Below are positions 32,931 through 42,668 of a stretch of DNA of 64,000 nucleotides, piece by piece (the stretch's first letter is position 1; every line of letters starts with the position of its first letter). The notes under the pieces are model-generated. The model searched no databases and was not told where the DNA came from. It was given only the letters and a program-made list of their open reading frames with translations. The translations under genes and the position numbers were made by a program. Origin of the DNA: Cellulomonas sp. (GTDB lineage: Bacteria; Actinomycetota; Actinomycetes; Actinomycetales; Cellulomonadaceae); NCBI RefSeq assembly GCF_017744555.1, contig NZ_JAGIBD010000005.1:62001-126000 (forward strand), in the 5' to 3' direction.

Positions 32931-34355
32931 TCAGACGTCGAAGTAGAGCTCGAACTCGTGCGGGTGCGGCCGCAGACGGATCGGGTCGACCTCGGCGGAG
33001 CGCTTGTAGTCGATCCACGTGGCGATGAGGTCCGGCGTGAAGACGTTCCCCGCGGTGAGGAAGTCGTGGTCGGCCTCGAGGTTGTCGAGCACCTCGGAGA
33101 GGGAGCCCGGGACCTGCTGGATGAGGGCGTGCTCCTCGGGGGGCAGCTCGTAGAGGTCCTTGTCGACCGGCTCGGGCGGCTCGATGCGGTTCTGGATGCC
33201 GTCGAGGCCGGCCATGAGCATGGCGGCGAACGCGAGGTACGGGTTCGACGACGGGTCCGGCACGCGGAACTCGATGCGCTTGGCCTTCGGGTTGGAACCG
33301 GTGACCGGGATGCGGATGCACGCGGAGCGGTTACGAGCCGAGTACACCAGGTTGACCGGGGCCTCGAAGCCGGGGACCAGGCGGTGGTAGGAGTTCACCG
33401 TCGGGTTGGTGAACGCGAGCAGCGAGGGCGCGTGCTTGAGCAGGCCGCCGATGTACCAGCGGGCCGTGTCGGACAGGCCGCCGTAGCCCTTCTCGTCGAA
33501 GAACAGCGGCTGGCCGTCCTTCCACAGGGACTGGTGCACGTGCATGCCCGAGCCGTTGTCGCCGAACAGGGGCTTCGGCATGAACGTGGCGGTCTTGCCG
33601 GCGGCGTGCGCGACGTTCTTCACCACGTACTTGAACAGCTGCACCTTGTCGGCCGACTTGGCGAGCGTGTCGAAGCGGTAGTTGATCTCCGCCTGGCCGG
33701 CGGTGCCGACCTCGTGGTGCGCGCGCTCGACCTCGAGGCCCAGGGCGTCGAGCTGCAGCGAGATCTGGTCGCGCAGGTCGGCGAAGTGGTCCACCGGCGG
33801 GACGGGGAAGTAGCCGCCCTTGTAGGGCGTCTTGTGGCCGAGGTTGCCACCCTCCTCGACGCGACCCGTGTTCCAGGCGGCCTCGATGGAGTCGATGTAG
33901 TAGTACGACGCGTTCTGCTTCGTCTCGAAGCGCACGTCGTCGAAGATGTAGAACTCGGCCTCGGGGGCGAAGAACGCCGTGTCCGCGATGCCGGTCGACC
34001 GCAGGTACGCCTCGGCCTTCGCGGCGACCTGACGGGGGTCGCGGCTGTAGGGCTCGTCGGTGTAGGGGTCGACGATGTGGAAGTTGATGTTCAGCGTCTT
34101 CTCCACGCGGAACGGGTCGACGTAGGCCGTCGACACGTCCGGGATCAGCTTCATGTCCGACTCGTGGATCGCCTGGAAGCCACGGATCGACGAACCGTCG
34201 AACATCTGGCCCTCGGTGAAGAAGGCCTCGTCGACCGACGCGGCGGGCACGTTGAAGTGCTGCATCACGCCGGGCAGGTCGCAGAACCGCACGTCGATGA
34301 ACTTGACGTCTTCGCTCTTGATGAAGGCCAGGACTTCCTCTGGCTTGCTGAACAT
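32931..34355 (-). CDS. glnA: Glutamine synthetase type I (GlnA1)
   Basis: 474 residues, class I-beta. It makes glutamine from glutamate, ammonia and ATP and is the main ammonia-assimilating enzyme. Active-site blocks: [16 protein letters not shown] (latch), [55 protein letters not shown] and NRSACIRIP. The adenylylation loop [11 protein letters not shown] carries Y402, the target of GlnE encoded at 18.7 kb. GAGGAG precedes ATG 34355. A GlnR-like box lies upstream and a strong hairpin downstream. Confidence 0.97.
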   Translation of the reverse strand: MFSKPEEVLAFIKSEDVKFIDVRFCDLPGVMQHFNVPAASVDEAFFTEGQMFDGSSIRGFQAIHESDMKLIPDVSTAYVDPFRVEKTLNINFHIVDPYTDEPYSRDPRQVAAKAEAYLRSTGIADTAFFAPEAEFYIFDDVRFETKQNASYYYIDSIEAAWNTGRVEEGGNLGHKTPYKGGYFPVPPVDHFADLRDQISLQLDALGLEVERAHHEVGTAGQAEINYRFDTLAKSADKVQLFKYVVKNVAHAAGKTATFMPKPLFGDNGSGMHVHQSLWKDGQPLFFDEKGYGGLSDTARWYIGGLLKHAPSLLAFTNPTVNSYHRLVPGFEAPVNLVYSARNRSACIRIPVTGSNPKAKRIEFRVPDPSSNPYLAFAAMLMAGLDGIQNRIEPPEPVDKDLYELPPEEHALIQQVPGSLSEVLDNLEADHDFLTAGNVFTPDLIATWIDYKRSAEVDPIRLRPHPHEFELYFDV

Positions 34356-34398
34356 CCGCTGCTCCTCGGTTGGGTTTGCCCTGGGGCGGGCACAGGCG

Positions 34399-34404
34399 AC
34401 GCTA
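34399..34404 (-). promoter_or_regulatory. -10 element (TAGCGT) of glnA1
   Basis: TAGCGT on the minus strand, about 44 nt before the start codon. Unlike most promoters here it leaves room for a short leader with a GAGGAG ribosome binding site. Confidence 0.5.
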
Positions 34405-34414
34405 GGACGGCTCG

Positions 34415-34452
34415 GTTTCTCTGCCGTGTACCGATTGTTTCCACGGTGTTAC
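34415..34452 (-). promoter_or_regulatory. GlnR-like operator of glnA1
   Basis: On the coding strand the elements read GTAAC-N6-GAAAC-N6-TACAC-N6-GAAAC, with every spacer exactly 6 nt. The actinobacterial GlnR consensus (from memory) is gTnAC-n6-GaAAC repeated twice; only the third element deviates. It overlaps the expected -35 region. A further GTTAC half-site lies upstream at the complement of 34476-34480. Confidence 0.75.
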
Positions 34453-34517
34453 GGGGCCGTCGGTGGTGTAACGATCGTGCGAACTCCTGGGCGGACGTCC
34501 GGGTCGCGGCGGCGACC

Positions 34518-34523
34518 TACCCT
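34518..34523 (+). promoter_or_regulatory. Leaderless -10 (TACCCT) for the RDD gene
   Basis: TACCCT is followed by six bases and GTG 34530. It decides the start in favour of GTG 34530 over ATG 34548. Confidence 0.5.
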
Positions 34524-34529
34524 TGAGGC

Positions 34530-35024
34530 GTGACATCACGGGAAGAGATGGGGTCGTGGCTCGAGGGTTCGGCACCGTCGACGGGCGGCACCCACCGGGG
34601 AGCGCGGCTCGGCCTGCCGCCGGACGGTCCGGGGTCGCTCGCGCGGCTGGGGCGACGGGTCGCGGCGCTGGCGATCGACTGGGTGGCCTGCCTCGCGATC
34701 TCGGCGGCGTTCTTCCCGGCGGCCGGCGGGTCCGGGTTCTTCCTGTCGAAGGGCGATCCGATGGTGACCCTGGGCATCTTCGCGCTCGAGAACGTGCTGC
34801 TCGTCGGCACGGTGGGCAACACGCTCGGTCACCGGATCCTCGGCCTGCACGTGCGCCGCGTCGTCGTGCCGCCCGCCGCGGACGCCCCGACGGGACCGCC
34901 GCACCTGTGGGCCGCGCTCCTGCGCACCGTGATGCTGTGCCTCGTGGTGCCGGCCGTGGTGTGGGACGGCGACGGCCGTGGTCTGCACGACCGCGTCGCC
35001 GGCACCGCCATCGTCCGTCGTTGA
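34530..35024 (+). CDS. RDD-family membrane protein
   Basis: 164 residues. The RDD signature appears as LGRRVAALAIDWVACLAIS (Arg-Asp core), with a second membrane pair around ENVLLVGTVGNTLGHRILGL and a final helix CLVVPAVVW followed by GRGLHDRVAGT, a conserved family ending. About three transmembrane helices. RDD proteins are linked to ion or drug transport but mostly uncharacterised. Position next to glnA1 and DUF4191 is conserved in Actinobacteria. Confidence 0.85.
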   Translation: MTSREEMGSWLEGSAPSTGGTHRGARLGLPPDGPGSLARLGRRVAALAIDWVACLAISAAFFPAAGGSGFFLSKGDPMVTLGIFALENVLLVGTVGNTLGHRILGLHVRRVVVPPAADAPTGPPHLWAALLRTVMLCLVVPAVVWDGDGRGLHDRVAGTAIVRR

Positions 35025-35041
35025 CCGTCCGGCGCCCGCCG

Positions 35042-35650
35042 TCACGCGCGGGGCGCCGTCCACACGAGGCTGTACCGCCAGTACAGGTGCCGCCGCCAGC
35101 GCACGCCCGGCAGGACGTCGCGGGCGAGCCGGCGTACCTCCCCGTAGCCGTGGGACGGGTCGGTCATGGGGGCGCCGTGGTCCCACACGCCGCGCGTCCG
35201 GTCGACGACCGCCGCCACGGGCACCGCTGCGGCGCTGAGCGCGATGTCGGACGGGGTCCGCACGCCCGCCAGCCCGACGACGACGAGGTGGCCCCCGGGC
35301 GCGGTGAGCTCCCGCAGGCGCCGCAGACCGGCGTCGAGGTCGAGGTGGTGGAGCGTCGCGTAGCAGGTGACCAGGTCGAACTGCTCGTCCGCCGGGGTGT
35401 CCAGCACGTCGCCCACCAGGTACCGCAGCGACGGCTCACCGACGCCCGCTGCGCGCGCCTCGTCGCGCGCCCGGTCCACCTGCGCCGCGTCGACGTCGAG
35501 CCCGGTCACCCGAGGGGTGCCCGCAGCGTGCAGCTCACGCGTCAGACGACCCTCGCCGCAGCCGACGTCGAGCGCCGAGCGGGCCGTCGGCGCCCAGCGC
35601 AGCGCGAGCCGGTGGTAGTGCGTGTTGTGGTTCCAGCGGTCGTCCGCCAC
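35042..35650 (-). CDS. Class I SAM-dependent methyltransferase
   Basis: 202 residues with a Rossmann methyltransferase core: motif I ALDVGCGEGRLTREL, motif II VTGLDVDAAQVDRAR, and YATLHHLDLDAGLRRLRELT with the post-motif PGGHLVVVGL. Substrate unknown; the short C-terminal part with HGYGEVRRLA suggests a small-molecule methylase. Start is GTG 35650, preceded by a purine-rich CTCGAG. It converges on the RDD gene. Confidence 0.83.
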   Translation of the reverse strand: MADDRWNHNTHYHRLALRWAPTARSALDVGCGEGRLTRELHAAGTPRVTGLDVDAAQVDRARDEARAAGVGEPSLRYLVGDVLDTPADEQFDLVTCYATLHHLDLDAGLRRLRELTAPGGHLVVVGLAGVRTPSDIALSAAAVPVAAVVDRTRGVWDHGAPMTDPSHGYGEVRRLARDVLPGVRWRRHLYWRYSLVWTAPRA

Positions 35651-35713
35651 CTCGAGCCCCCATGCTGGTCGGTGTCGTTCCGTCCGACACCGTAGCGGGT
35701 GAGGCGCGCGAGG

Positions 35714-36439
35714 TCAGCGGCCGCGCATGCCCTTGCGGTCGGGACGCGCACGCATCGGGTCGACGCCCTTCGGGACCGGCATCTTGACCCCGCCCAGGGC
35801 GGTCAGCCGCTTGCTGACCTCCGCGACTTCCTGCTTGGTCAGCTGCGGCTTGAGCTTCTGGACGGCGCGGGGGAGCTTGCGCAGGGTCACCTGTCCCTCG
35901 CCGTCACCGACCTGGATGAGCGTGATCGGGGCACCCGAGATGACGCGCGCCGTGCGCTTGCGCTCCTGCTCGAGCAGCTTGCCGATGCGTGGAGCGGGAC
36001 CCTCGCCGATGAGCACGACGCCCGGGCGGCCCACCCCGCGGAACACGAGGTCCTTCGTGCGCGGCTCGACCGCGACGGGCTCCTCCGAGAAGGTCCAGCC
36101 CCGGCGGATCGTGCCGAGCGCGGCGCGCGACGCACCGGGCTGGCCCTCGATCTGCGTGTACGCGGCCGTCTCGGCACGCCGGGCCAGCAGGAACAGCGCA
36201 CCGAGGAACGCGAACGGCAGGCTGAGCAGCAGCACGTACAGCCAGTGGCCGATGAGAAGGCCGATGACCAGACCCACCACGACGATGCCGAAGAACGCCG
36301 CGAGCACGATCCACGTGACCGCCGGGTCGTTCTTGCGCGTCATCTGGTACGCCTGCCACACCTGGTGGTACCAGCGGGTCTTCTTCACCTTGGCGGGCTT
36401 GCCGGCGGGCGCAGCGGGGGTGGACGAGTCACGGGCCAT
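35714..36439 (-). CDS. DUF4191 membrane protein
   Basis: 241 residues. Two transmembrane helices (about 40-85: VTWIVLAAFFGIVVVGLVIG and LYVLLLSLPFAFLGALFLL) and a cytoplasmic C-terminal domain with GTIRRGWTFSEEPVAVEPRT and PGVVLIGEGPAPRIGKLL, the DUF4191 hallmark. Function unknown; it always accompanies lipA in Actinobacteria. TAGACT eight bases before ATG 36439 fits the leaderless pattern, with lipA 32 bases upstream on the same strand. Confidence 0.85.
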   Translation of the reverse strand: MARDSSTPAAPAGKPAKVKKTRWYHQVWQAYQMTRKNDPAVTWIVLAAFFGIVVVGLVIGLLIGHWLYVLLLSLPFAFLGALFLLARRAETAAYTQIEGQPGASRAALGTIRRGWTFSEEPVAVEPRTKDLVFRGVGRPGVVLIGEGPAPRIGKLLEQERKRTARVISGAPITLIQVGDGEGQVTLRKLPRAVQKLKPQLTKQEVAEVSKRLTALGGVKMPVPKGVDPMRARPDRKGMRGR

Positions 36440-36471
36440 GAGCCGGGAGTCTACCGAGTGCGGAGGTGCCG

Positions 36472-37473
36472 TCAGCGCGCCAGGAGGCTCGCCGCCTCCT
36501 GGCGGGACGTGGTCGGCTCGCCGAGGTGCGACAGGGCCTCCGGGATCGGCAGACCACGGCGGCGCATCGCCTGGCCCCACAGTCGTCCGGCGCGGTACGA
36601 CGAGCGCACGAGCGGCCCGGACATGACGCCGAGGAAGCCGAGGCGCTCCGCCTCGGTCGAGAGCTCGACGAACTCCTCGGGCCGCACCCACCGGGACACC
36701 GGGTGGTGCCGGACGGACGGGCGCAGGTACTGCGTGATCGTCACGAGGTCGCACCCCGCTTCGTGGAGGTCGGCGAGCGCCTCCTTGGCCTCGTCGATGG
36801 TCTCGCCCATGCCGAGGATGAGGTTCGACTTGGTGACGAGTCCCTGCGCGCGGGCGCGGGTCAGCACCGAGAGCGACCGGTCGTAGCGGAAGCCCGGACG
36901 GATCGTCTTGAAGATCCGGGGGACCGTCTCGAGGTTGTGCGCGAGCACCTCGGGCCGCGACGAGAAGACCTCGTCGAGCAGCTCGGGCACCGCGTTGAAG
37001 TCGGGGATGAGCAGCTCGACGCCGGTGCCGGGGTTGACGTCGTGGATCTGACGGACCGTCTCCGCGTAGAGCCACGCACCGCCGTCGGCCAGGTCGTCAC
37101 GGGCGACGCCGGTGACCGTCGCGTACTTCAGTCCCATCGCCTGCACCGAGGCGGCGACCCGGCGCGGCTCGTCCGCGTCGAAGTCGGCGGGCTTGCCGGT
37201 GTCGATCTGGCAGAAGTCGCAGCGGCGCGTGCACTGGTCGCCGCCGATGAGGAACGTCGCCTCGCGGTCCTCCCAGCACTCGAAGATGTTGGGGCAGCCG
37301 GCTTCCTCGCAGACGGTGTGCAGGCCCTCACGCTTCACGAGGCCCTTGAGCTCCGAGTACTCGGGGCCCATGGTCGCGCGCGTGCGGATCCACTCCGGCT
37401 TCTTCTCGATCGGCGTCTCGGCGTTGCGGGCCTCGACGCGCAGCATCCGGCGTCCCTCGGGGGCGATCGTCAC
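36472..37473 (-). CDS. lipA: Lipoyl synthase
   Basis: 333 residues, radical SAM. It inserts two sulfurs into protein-bound octanoyl groups. Auxiliary cluster cysteines C55, C60 and C66 ([12 protein letters not shown]) and radical SAM cysteines C81, C85 and C88 (CTRRCDFC) are complete; the C-terminal [10 protein letters not shown] carries the conserved RSSY. TACGCT (complement of 37481-37486) lies seven bases before GTG 37473, which sets the start. lipB is at 38.1 kb and a lipoylated E2 at 45 kb. Confidence 0.96.
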   Translation of the reverse strand: MTIAPEGRRMLRVEARNAETPIEKKPEWIRTRATMGPEYSELKGLVKREGLHTVCEEAGCPNIFECWEDREATFLIGGDQCTRRCDFCQIDTGKPADFDADEPRRVAASVQAMGLKYATVTGVARDDLADGGAWLYAETVRQIHDVNPGTGVELLIPDFNAVPELLDEVFSSRPEVLAHNLETVPRIFKTIRPGFRYDRSLSVLTRARAQGLVTKSNLILGMGETIDEAKEALADLHEAGCDLVTITQYLRPSVRHHPVSRWVRPEEFVELSTEAERLGFLGVMSGPLVRSSYRAGRLWGQAMRRRGLPIPEALSHLGEPTTSRQEAASLLAR

Positions 37474-37480
37474 GTCGGCC

Positions 37481-37486
37481 AGCGTA
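37481..37486 (-). promoter_or_regulatory. Leaderless -10 (TACGCT) for lipA
   Basis: TACGCT on the minus strand with seven bases to GTG 37473. Confidence 0.55.
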
Positions 37487-37609
37487 ACCCGGCGCCCACG
37501 GCGCGGACCGCCGAGAGTCGCACGTCACAGAGTCGGGACCTCCGTCCCGTGCGCGGGGCGGGTCGGGGAGGAAGCGTGGGGAGATCGAACCAGGAGGAGG
37601 GGGACGGCC

Positions 37610-38113
37610 ATGCGCGTGCTGGTGACGGTGGCGTCGCGACACGGCGCGACGCGCGAGATCGGCGGCGAGATCGCGGCGGTGCTGCGCGGCGCCGGTCACA
37701 CGGTCGACGAGGTCGACCCCGACGACGTGGAGCACGTGCACGACTACGACGCCGTGGTCCTGGGCTCGGCGGTGTACGTGGGACGGCTGGCGGTGGCGCT
37801 GCGCGACCTCGTGGAGCGGCAGGGCGCGTTCCTGCGCTCGATGCCGGTCTGGCTGTTCTGGTCCGGGCCGGTGGGCGACCCGCCGATGCCGCCGACGGTC
37901 CCGGACGACGTCGACGTCGTCGCGGAGCACGCCGGTGTCGAGCAGCCGAAGTGCTTCGTCGGGCGGCTGGACCGCGGCGGGCTGGGGCTGAGCGAGCGCG
38001 CGCTCGTGGCGCTCACGAGCGCGCAGACCGGCGACTTCCGCGACTGGGACGAGGTCCGGGCCTGGGCCGTCTCGGTCGCGGAGGAGCTGAGCAAGCCCGC
38101 CACGACCGTCTGA
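37610..38113 (+). CDS. Flavodoxin-domain protein (HemG-like)
   Basis: 167 residues with a flavodoxin fold: FMN phosphate loop TVASRHGATREIGGEIA, then YDAVVLGSAVYVGRL, the flavin-contacting loop, and WLFWSGPVGDP. It resembles the menaquinone-dependent protoporphyrinogen oxidase group, but that enzymatic role is not proven, since many actinobacterial flavodoxin-domain proteins look alike. A strong ribosome binding site (GGAGGAGGGGG) precedes ATG 37610. It is convergent with lipB. Confidence 0.8.
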   Translation: MRVLVTVASRHGATREIGGEIAAVLRGAGHTVDEVDPDDVEHVHDYDAVVLGSAVYVGRLAVALRDLVERQGAFLRSMPVWLFWSGPVGDPPMPPTVPDDVDVVAEHAGVEQPKCFVGRLDRGGLGLSERALVALTSAQTGDFRDWDEVRAWAVSVAEELSKPATTV

Positions 38114-38122
38114 CGGTCCTGC

Positions 38123-38800
38123 TCAGACGAGGGCGGCGTCCCCTGCGGCGAGCAGCGGTGTCAGGGTGTCGGCGAGGTGGCCGCGGACCAGCGGCGTGAC
38201 CTCGGCGATGGTCACGTGCCTGCCGGTCTCGACGGTCAGCGAGGTCACGTCGGCGTCGTCGATCCCGCACGGCACGATCCGGTCGAACTCCGCCAGGTCG
38301 GGGTCGCAGTTGAGCGCGAACCCGTGCATCGTCACGGACTTCGAGACGCGGACGCCGATCGCCGCGACCTTGCGCGCGCGCCGGCCCCGCGGGTCGCCGG
38401 GCTCGTCGGCCGCGAACCACACGCCGCTGCGTCCCTCGACGCGCTCGGCCCGCAGGCCGAGGTCGGCGCACGTGCGGATCACCGCCTCTTCGAGCGCACG
38501 GACGTAGCGGACGACGTCGATGGGCGCGGCGAGCCGGACGATCGGGTACCCGACGAGCTGGCCGGGTCCGTGCCAGGTGATGCGGCCGCCCCGGTCGACG
38601 TCGACGACGGGGGTGCCGTCGACGGGGCGATCCCACGTCGCGGTGCGCCGGCCGGCCGTGTAGACGCTCTCGTGCTCGACGAGCAGCACGGTGTCCTCCT
38701 GCTCGCCGGCGGCGACGGCCGCGTGGACCTCGCGCTGCCGCTGCCAGGTCGGCTCGTAGGGGAGGTGCCGGGTGCCGAGGTCGAGCTCGTCGAACCGCAT
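38123..38800 (-). CDS. lipB: Octanoyltransferase
   Basis: 225 residues. It moves octanoyl from acyl carrier protein to lipoyl domains. Motifs: [31 protein letters not shown], the catalytic Lys in [11 protein letters not shown] and catalytic Cys in [22 protein letters not shown] (complement of 38808-38813) lies seven bases before ATG 38800 and overlaps the end of the upstream marR-type gene, so lipB has its own leaderless promoter inside that gene. Confidence 0.95.
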   Translation of the reverse strand: MRFDELDLGTRHLPYEPTWQRQREVHAAVAAGEQEDTVLLVEHESVYTAGRRTATWDRPVDGTPVVDVDRGGRITWHGPGQLVGYPIVRLAAPIDVVRYVRALEEAVIRTCADLGLRAERVEGRSGVWFAADEPGDPRGRRARKVAAIGVRVSKSVTMHGFALNCDPDLAEFDRIVPCGIDDADVTSLTVETGRHVTIAEVTPLVRGHLADTLTPLLAAGDAALV

Positions 38801-38805
38801 GCGGG

Positions 38806-39267
38806 TCAGGCTAACCCCGTGGCGGGGTCGGGCTGCGCGACGACCGCGAGCAGCGTGCGCAGCTGCTCGGCCTGCTCCGGCGTCAGCCCGCGCGTGACCA
38901 GGGCGTCCGCGAGCGCCCGGTCCGACGCGGCGGCCAGGGCGCGGCGCCCGTCGTCGGTGATGCTGATGACGTGCCGTCGCCGGTCGTCGGTGTGGGGTGC
39001 GCGGCTCGCGTAGCCGGTGCGTTCCAGACGGGCGACGACCTTGCTCATCGTCTGCTCGGTCACGCCGCACCTCGCGGCGAGCTCGCGCTGGGAGAGCGGG
39101 CCCCGTGCGAGGTGCACGAGCGGCGGCTGGCTGGCGTGGCTGAGGTCCCATCCCGCGAGGTGGGCGTCCCAGTCGCGCTCGACGCGGCGCGCGGCCGCGG
39201 ACAGGAGGCGACCGACGGGCCACTGGCTGGGGTCGGTCGACGTGGGGTCGACCTCGTGCTGCTCCAC
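38806..39267 (-). CDS. MarR-family transcriptional regulator
   Basis: 153 residues of winged helix-turn-helix. The DNA-recognition part reads [21 protein letters not shown], with the wing [21 protein letters not shown]. It is divergent from the MMPL transporter gene over a 52-bp gap containing a perfect 14-bp palindrome, so it probably represses that exporter. GTG 39267 is preceded by GAGAGGA, though the spacing is short; in-frame starts further in are possible. Confidence 0.88.
   Translation of the reverse strand: MEQHEVDPTSTDPSQWPVGRLLSAAARRVERDWDAHLAGWDLSHASQPPLVHLARGPLSQRELAARCGVTEQTMSKVVARLERTGYASRAPHTDDRRRHVISITDDGRRALAAASDRALADALVTRGLTPEQAEQLRTLLAVVAQPDPATGLA
38808..38813 (-). promoter_or_regulatory. 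Leaderless -10 (TAGCCT) for lipB, inside the marR-type gene
   Basis: TAGCCT on the minus strand with seven bases to ATG 38800; the hexamer overlaps the last codons of the upstream gene (stop at 38806). Confidence 0.55.
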
Positions 39268-39313
39268 CGTCCGTCCTCTCGGTTTGCTGATCTGACGGTG
39301 CGACAGCAAGATA

Positions 39314-39327
39314 CTCAGCATGCTGAG
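39314..39327. promoter_or_regulatory. Palindromic operator at the MMPL start
   Basis: CTCAGCATGCTGAG is a perfect 14-bp palindrome that contains the ATG of the MMPL gene (39320) and touches the GATACT -10-like hexamer (39310-39315). Additional TTGCTG and CAGCAA arms lie at 39284-39289 and 39304-39309. This is the expected place for MarR binding. Confidence 0.65.
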
Positions 39328-41524
39328 CAATCGACCCGTCGTCCGATCCGTGCTCGTCGCCGTCGTGCTGCTGGTCTGGCTCGGCATCGCCTCCGCCGGG
39401 GGCATGGCGCAGGGCAAGCTGTCGCAGGTCCAGACGAACGACGCGGCCGCGTTCCTGCCGTCGTCCGCCGAGTCCACCCGGGCCGCGGTCGCCAGCAAGG
39501 GCTTCGTCGACACGCAGACGCTACCCGCGCTCGTCGTGCTGCAGCCCGCGGACGGCTCGGACGTCACCCCCGACCAGGTCGCCGCCGTCGAGCGGTGGGC
39601 GCAGGACGTGCCGGGAACCGCCCTGCCCGCGGGCTCGTCGGGCACCTGGGAGGACTACCTCGTCGGGACGCCGGCGGTCGTCCCGTCCGAGGACGGCGAG
39701 GCGCTGCTCGTCGCGTTCTCCCTCGACGCCGACAAGGCCGACGGGCTCGTCGGCGCGGACGAGCGCGTCTCCAGCGCGTTCGTGACGACGCTGCGCGACT
39801 CGCTGTCGGACGACCTCGGCGCCACCGCCACCGCCGCCGGCGACGCGGGCCTGCAGGCGTGGGTCACCGGCCCTGCCGGGTTCGTCGCGGACCTCGTCAC
39901 CGCGTTCGGCGGCATCGACGGAGTGCTCCTGCTCGTCGCGCTCGGCGCGGTGCTGCTCATCCTCGTCATCGTCTACCGCTCGCCGTTCCTGCCGTTCCTG
40001 GTGATCTTCACGGCCGTGTTCGCGCTGTGCCTCGCCGGGCTCGTCGTCTACCAGCTCGCGCTGCACGACATCCTCACGCTCAACGGCCAGGCGCAGGGCA
40101 TCCTGTCGATCCTCGTGGTCGGCGCGTCCGTCGACTACGCGTTGCTGCTCGTCGCGCGGTACCGCGAGGAGCTCCGGCACGTCGAGCACCCCGCCGCCGC
40201 CATGGGACGCGCGTGGCGGGCCTGCCTGGAGCCGATCGCGGCCAGTGCCGGGACCGTCGTCGCGGGCGTGCTCTGCCTCCTGCTGTCCGACCTCTCGTCC
40301 AACCGCAGCCTCGGCCCCGTCGCCGCCATCGGCATCGCGTCCGCGTTCCTCGCGGTCCTCACGCTGCTCCCGGCGTTGCTGCTCGTCGGCGGACGCCGGT
40401 CGCGGGCGTTCTTCTGGCCCCGGGCACCGCACGCGGTGCCGGACGACGCGGGTGCGTCGAGGGCGGCCGTGCCCGACGGCGTGTGGGGGCGGCTCGCCGC
40501 GTTCGTCGGCCGCAGGGCGCGCACCGTCTGGGTCGTCACGGCGCTCGTGCTGTGCGGGTGCGCCGCGCTGCTGCCGATGCTCGACGCCCGGGGGACCAGC
40601 CAGGCCGACGTGTTCCTCACGCCCGTCGACGCGGTCGCGGGCGAGGAGGTCCTCTCCGCGCACTTCCCGGCCGGTGGTGTCCAGCCCGTCGTGGTCGTCG
40701 TGGACGAGGCGGACGCAGACGCGGTCGCGGACGCCGTCGGTGCCGTCGACGGGGTCGCCTCCGTCGCCCCCTACACCGGTGCCCAAGGTGCTCCCGGCGC
40801 TCCGACCGACGCACCCGCGAAGGTCGTCGACGGGCGAGTGCGTCTCGACGTGACGACCGACGCGCCGTCCGACTCGCAGGAGGCCGTCGCGACGGTCGAC
40901 GGCATCCGGGACGCGGCGCACGAGGTCGCACCCGACGCGCTCGTCGGCGGTGCGGCCGCCGAGCAGCTCGACACCCAGCGGGCCTCCGAGCGCGACCTCA
41001 AGGTCATCGTGCCCGTGGTGCTGCTCGTGATCGGCGTCATCCTCATGCTGCTGCTGCGGTCGGTCATGGCCGCGGTCCTGCTGCTCGTCGCCAACGTGCT
41101 GTCGTTCGCCGCCGCGCTGGGCGTCTCCGCGCTCGTGTTCACGCACGTCTTCGGCTTCCCGGGCGCCGACCCCGTGGTGCCGCTGTACGCCTTCGTCTTC
41201 CTCGTGGCGCTCGGGGTCGACTACTCGATCTTCCTCATGACGCGGGTCCGGGAGGAGTCCTTGAGGCTCGGCACCCGTCCGGGTGTGGTGCGCGGCCTGG
41301 CCGTCACCGGCGGTGTCATCACGTCGGCCGGCATCGTCCTGGCGACGACGTTCGCTGCGCTCGGCGTCATCCCGCTGCTGTTCCTTGCGCAGATCGCGTT
41401 CATCGTCGCGTTCGGCGTGCTGCTCGACACGCTCGTCGTGCGCTCGCTGCTGGTGCCCGCACTCGTGCACGAGCTCGACCACCGCACCTGGTGGCCGAGC
41501 AGGCTCGGGCGGCGCACTCCCTAG
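39320..41524 (+). CDS. MMPL/RND-family membrane transporter
   Basis: 734 residues in two homologous halves, each with one transmembrane helix, a large extracytoplasmic domain and five more helices. Proton-relay-like motifs are visible in [20 protein letters not shown] (first half) and [20 protein letters not shown] (second half). Such proteins export lipids, drugs or siderophores. The divergent MarR-type gene suggests drug- or lipid-inducible efflux. There is almost no 5' leader: GATACT ends four bases before ATG 39320. Confidence 0.92.
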   Translation: MLSNRPVVRSVLVAVVLLVWLGIASAGGMAQGKLSQVQTNDAAAFLPSSAESTRAAVASKGFVDTQTLPALVVLQPADGSDVTPDQVAAVERWAQDVPGTALPAGSSGTWEDYLVGTPAVVPSEDGEALLVAFSLDADKADGLVGADERVSSAFVTTLRDSLSDDLGATATAAGDAGLQAWVTGPAGFVADLVTAFGGIDGVLLLVALGAVLLILVIVYRSPFLPFLVIFTAVFALCLAGLVVYQLALHDILTLNGQAQGILSILVVGASVDYALLLVARYREELRHVEHPAAAMGRAWRACLEPIAASAGTVVAGVLCLLLSDLSSNRSLGPVAAIGIASAFLAVLTLLPALLLVGGRRSRAFFWPRAPHAVPDDAGASRAAVPDGVWGRLAAFVGRRARTVWVVTALVLCGCAALLPMLDARGTSQADVFLTPVDAVAGEEVLSAHFPAGGVQPVVVVVDEADADAVADAVGAVDGVASVAPYTGAQGAPGAPTDAPAKVVDGRVRLDVTTDAPSDSQEAVATVDGIRDAAHEVAPDALVGGAAAEQLDTQRASERDLKVIVPVVLLVIGVILMLLLRSVMAAVLLLVANVLSFAAALGVSALVFTHVFGFPGADPVVPLYAFVFLVALGVDYSIFLMTRVREESLRLGTRPGVVRGLAVTGGVITSAGIVLATTFAALGVIPLLFLAQIAFIVAFGVLLDTLVVRSLLVPALVHELDHRTWWPSRLGRRTP

Positions 41525-41527
41525 AGT
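41522..41527 (+). promoter_or_regulatory. Leaderless -10 (TAGAGT) overlapping the MMPL stop codon
   Basis: The TAG stop of the MMPL gene (41522-41524) is the first half of TAGAGT, which lies seven bases before ATG 41535 of the oxidoreductase gene. Confidence 0.55.
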
Positions 41528-41534
41528 GGGCGGC

Positions 41535-42578
41535 ATGGAGCAGCTGCGCGTCGGACTGGTCGGCTACGGGGGAGCGGGGCGCGGGATCCACGCGCGGCTG
41601 CTGCGCGAGGCGGGGCAGCGCGTGACGCACGTCGTGACCCGTAGCCGTGCGGCGCAGGTCGAGGAGGACTGGCCGGGCGCCGTCGTCGTGCCCGACGTGC
41701 CCGCCCTGCTCGAGCACGCGGGCGAGCTCGACCTCGTCGTGATCGCGAGCCCGACCGGCGAGCACGTCGCGCACGTCCTCGCAGCGCTCGACGCCGGGGT
41801 GCACGTGCTCGTCGACAAGCCGCTCGCGACCACCACGGCCGACGCGCAGCGTCTCGTCGACGCGTCGGTCGCGGCGGGCGGCCGCCTGACGGTCTTCCAG
41901 AACCGCCGGTGGGACACCGAGCAGCTCGCGCTGCGTTCGCTCCTCGAGACCGGTGCGCTGGGCCGGGTGCACCGGTTCGAGCGGCGCTGGGAACGGTTCC
42001 GGCCCCAGCCGCAGGACCGGTGGAAGGAGAACGACCCGGACGCCGGCGGCCTGCTGCTCGACCTCGGCGCCCACCTCGTCGACTCGGCCGTCCAGCTGTT
42101 CGGGCCCGCGGAGACGGTCTACGCCGAGCTCGCCGCGCGCACGACGCCCGCCGTCGACGACGTGTTCCTCGCGCTCGTGCACGCGTCGTCCGACGGCGAG
42201 CCAGGCGTGATCAGCCACCTCCAGGCCGGCTCGCTCGCCGGTGCGCCGGGACCGCGCACGCGTGTGCTCGGCGCCCGGGCCGCGTACCTCGTGACGAGCT
42301 TCGAGGGTGAGCCGACGCCGTTCGCGGCGCTCGACGACGCCTACGAGGAAGGTCGCCGCCCCGGCGAGCCCGTGCACGAGGGATGGCTCGTGCGTGGCGC
42401 AGAGCGCACCCCCGTGCCGATGCCGACCGGCGGGCACCACGACGTGTACCGGGAGGTCGTGCGCTGGGTCGTGGACGGTGGGCCGCCGCCGGTCGACCCC
42501 GCGGACGCCGTCCGGACCGCACGGGTCCTCGACGCGGCGCGCACGTCCGCCGGCGAGGGCAGGGTCGTCCGGCTCTAG
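41535..42578 (+). CDS. Gfo/Idh/MocA-family oxidoreductase
   Basis: 347 residues. The N-terminal Rossmann domain has VGLVGYGGAGRGIHARLL, then DLVVIASPTGEHVAHVLAAL and the catalytic-region HVLVDKPLATT with the EKP-type Lys (here DKP). The C-terminal dimerisation domain has GGLLLDLGAHLVDSAVQLFG with the conserved GxHxxD-like motif. Likely NAD(P)-dependent oxidation or reduction of a sugar or cyclitol; substrate unknown. It has its own leaderless promoter although the MMPL gene ends only ten bases upstream. Confidence 0.88.
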   Translation: MEQLRVGLVGYGGAGRGIHARLLREAGQRVTHVVTRSRAAQVEEDWPGAVVVPDVPALLEHAGELDLVVIASPTGEHVAHVLAALDAGVHVLVDKPLATTTADAQRLVDASVAAGGRLTVFQNRRWDTEQLALRSLLETGALGRVHRFERRWERFRPQPQDRWKENDPDAGGLLLDLGAHLVDSAVQLFGPAETVYAELAARTTPAVDDVFLALVHASSDGEPGVISHLQAGSLAGAPGPRTRVLGARAAYLVTSFEGEPTPFAALDDAYEEGRRPGEPVHEGWLVRGAERTPVPMPTGGHHDVYREVVRWVVDGGPPPVDPADAVRTARVLDAARTSAGEGRVVRL

Positions 42579-42668
42579 CACGTCCGGCTCCGACCCGTCG
42601 CCGGTCGCGCGGCCTGGCCTGTGGACGAGCGCCGACGCCGGGTGCGACGACCCGGTTCGATGGCCGTC

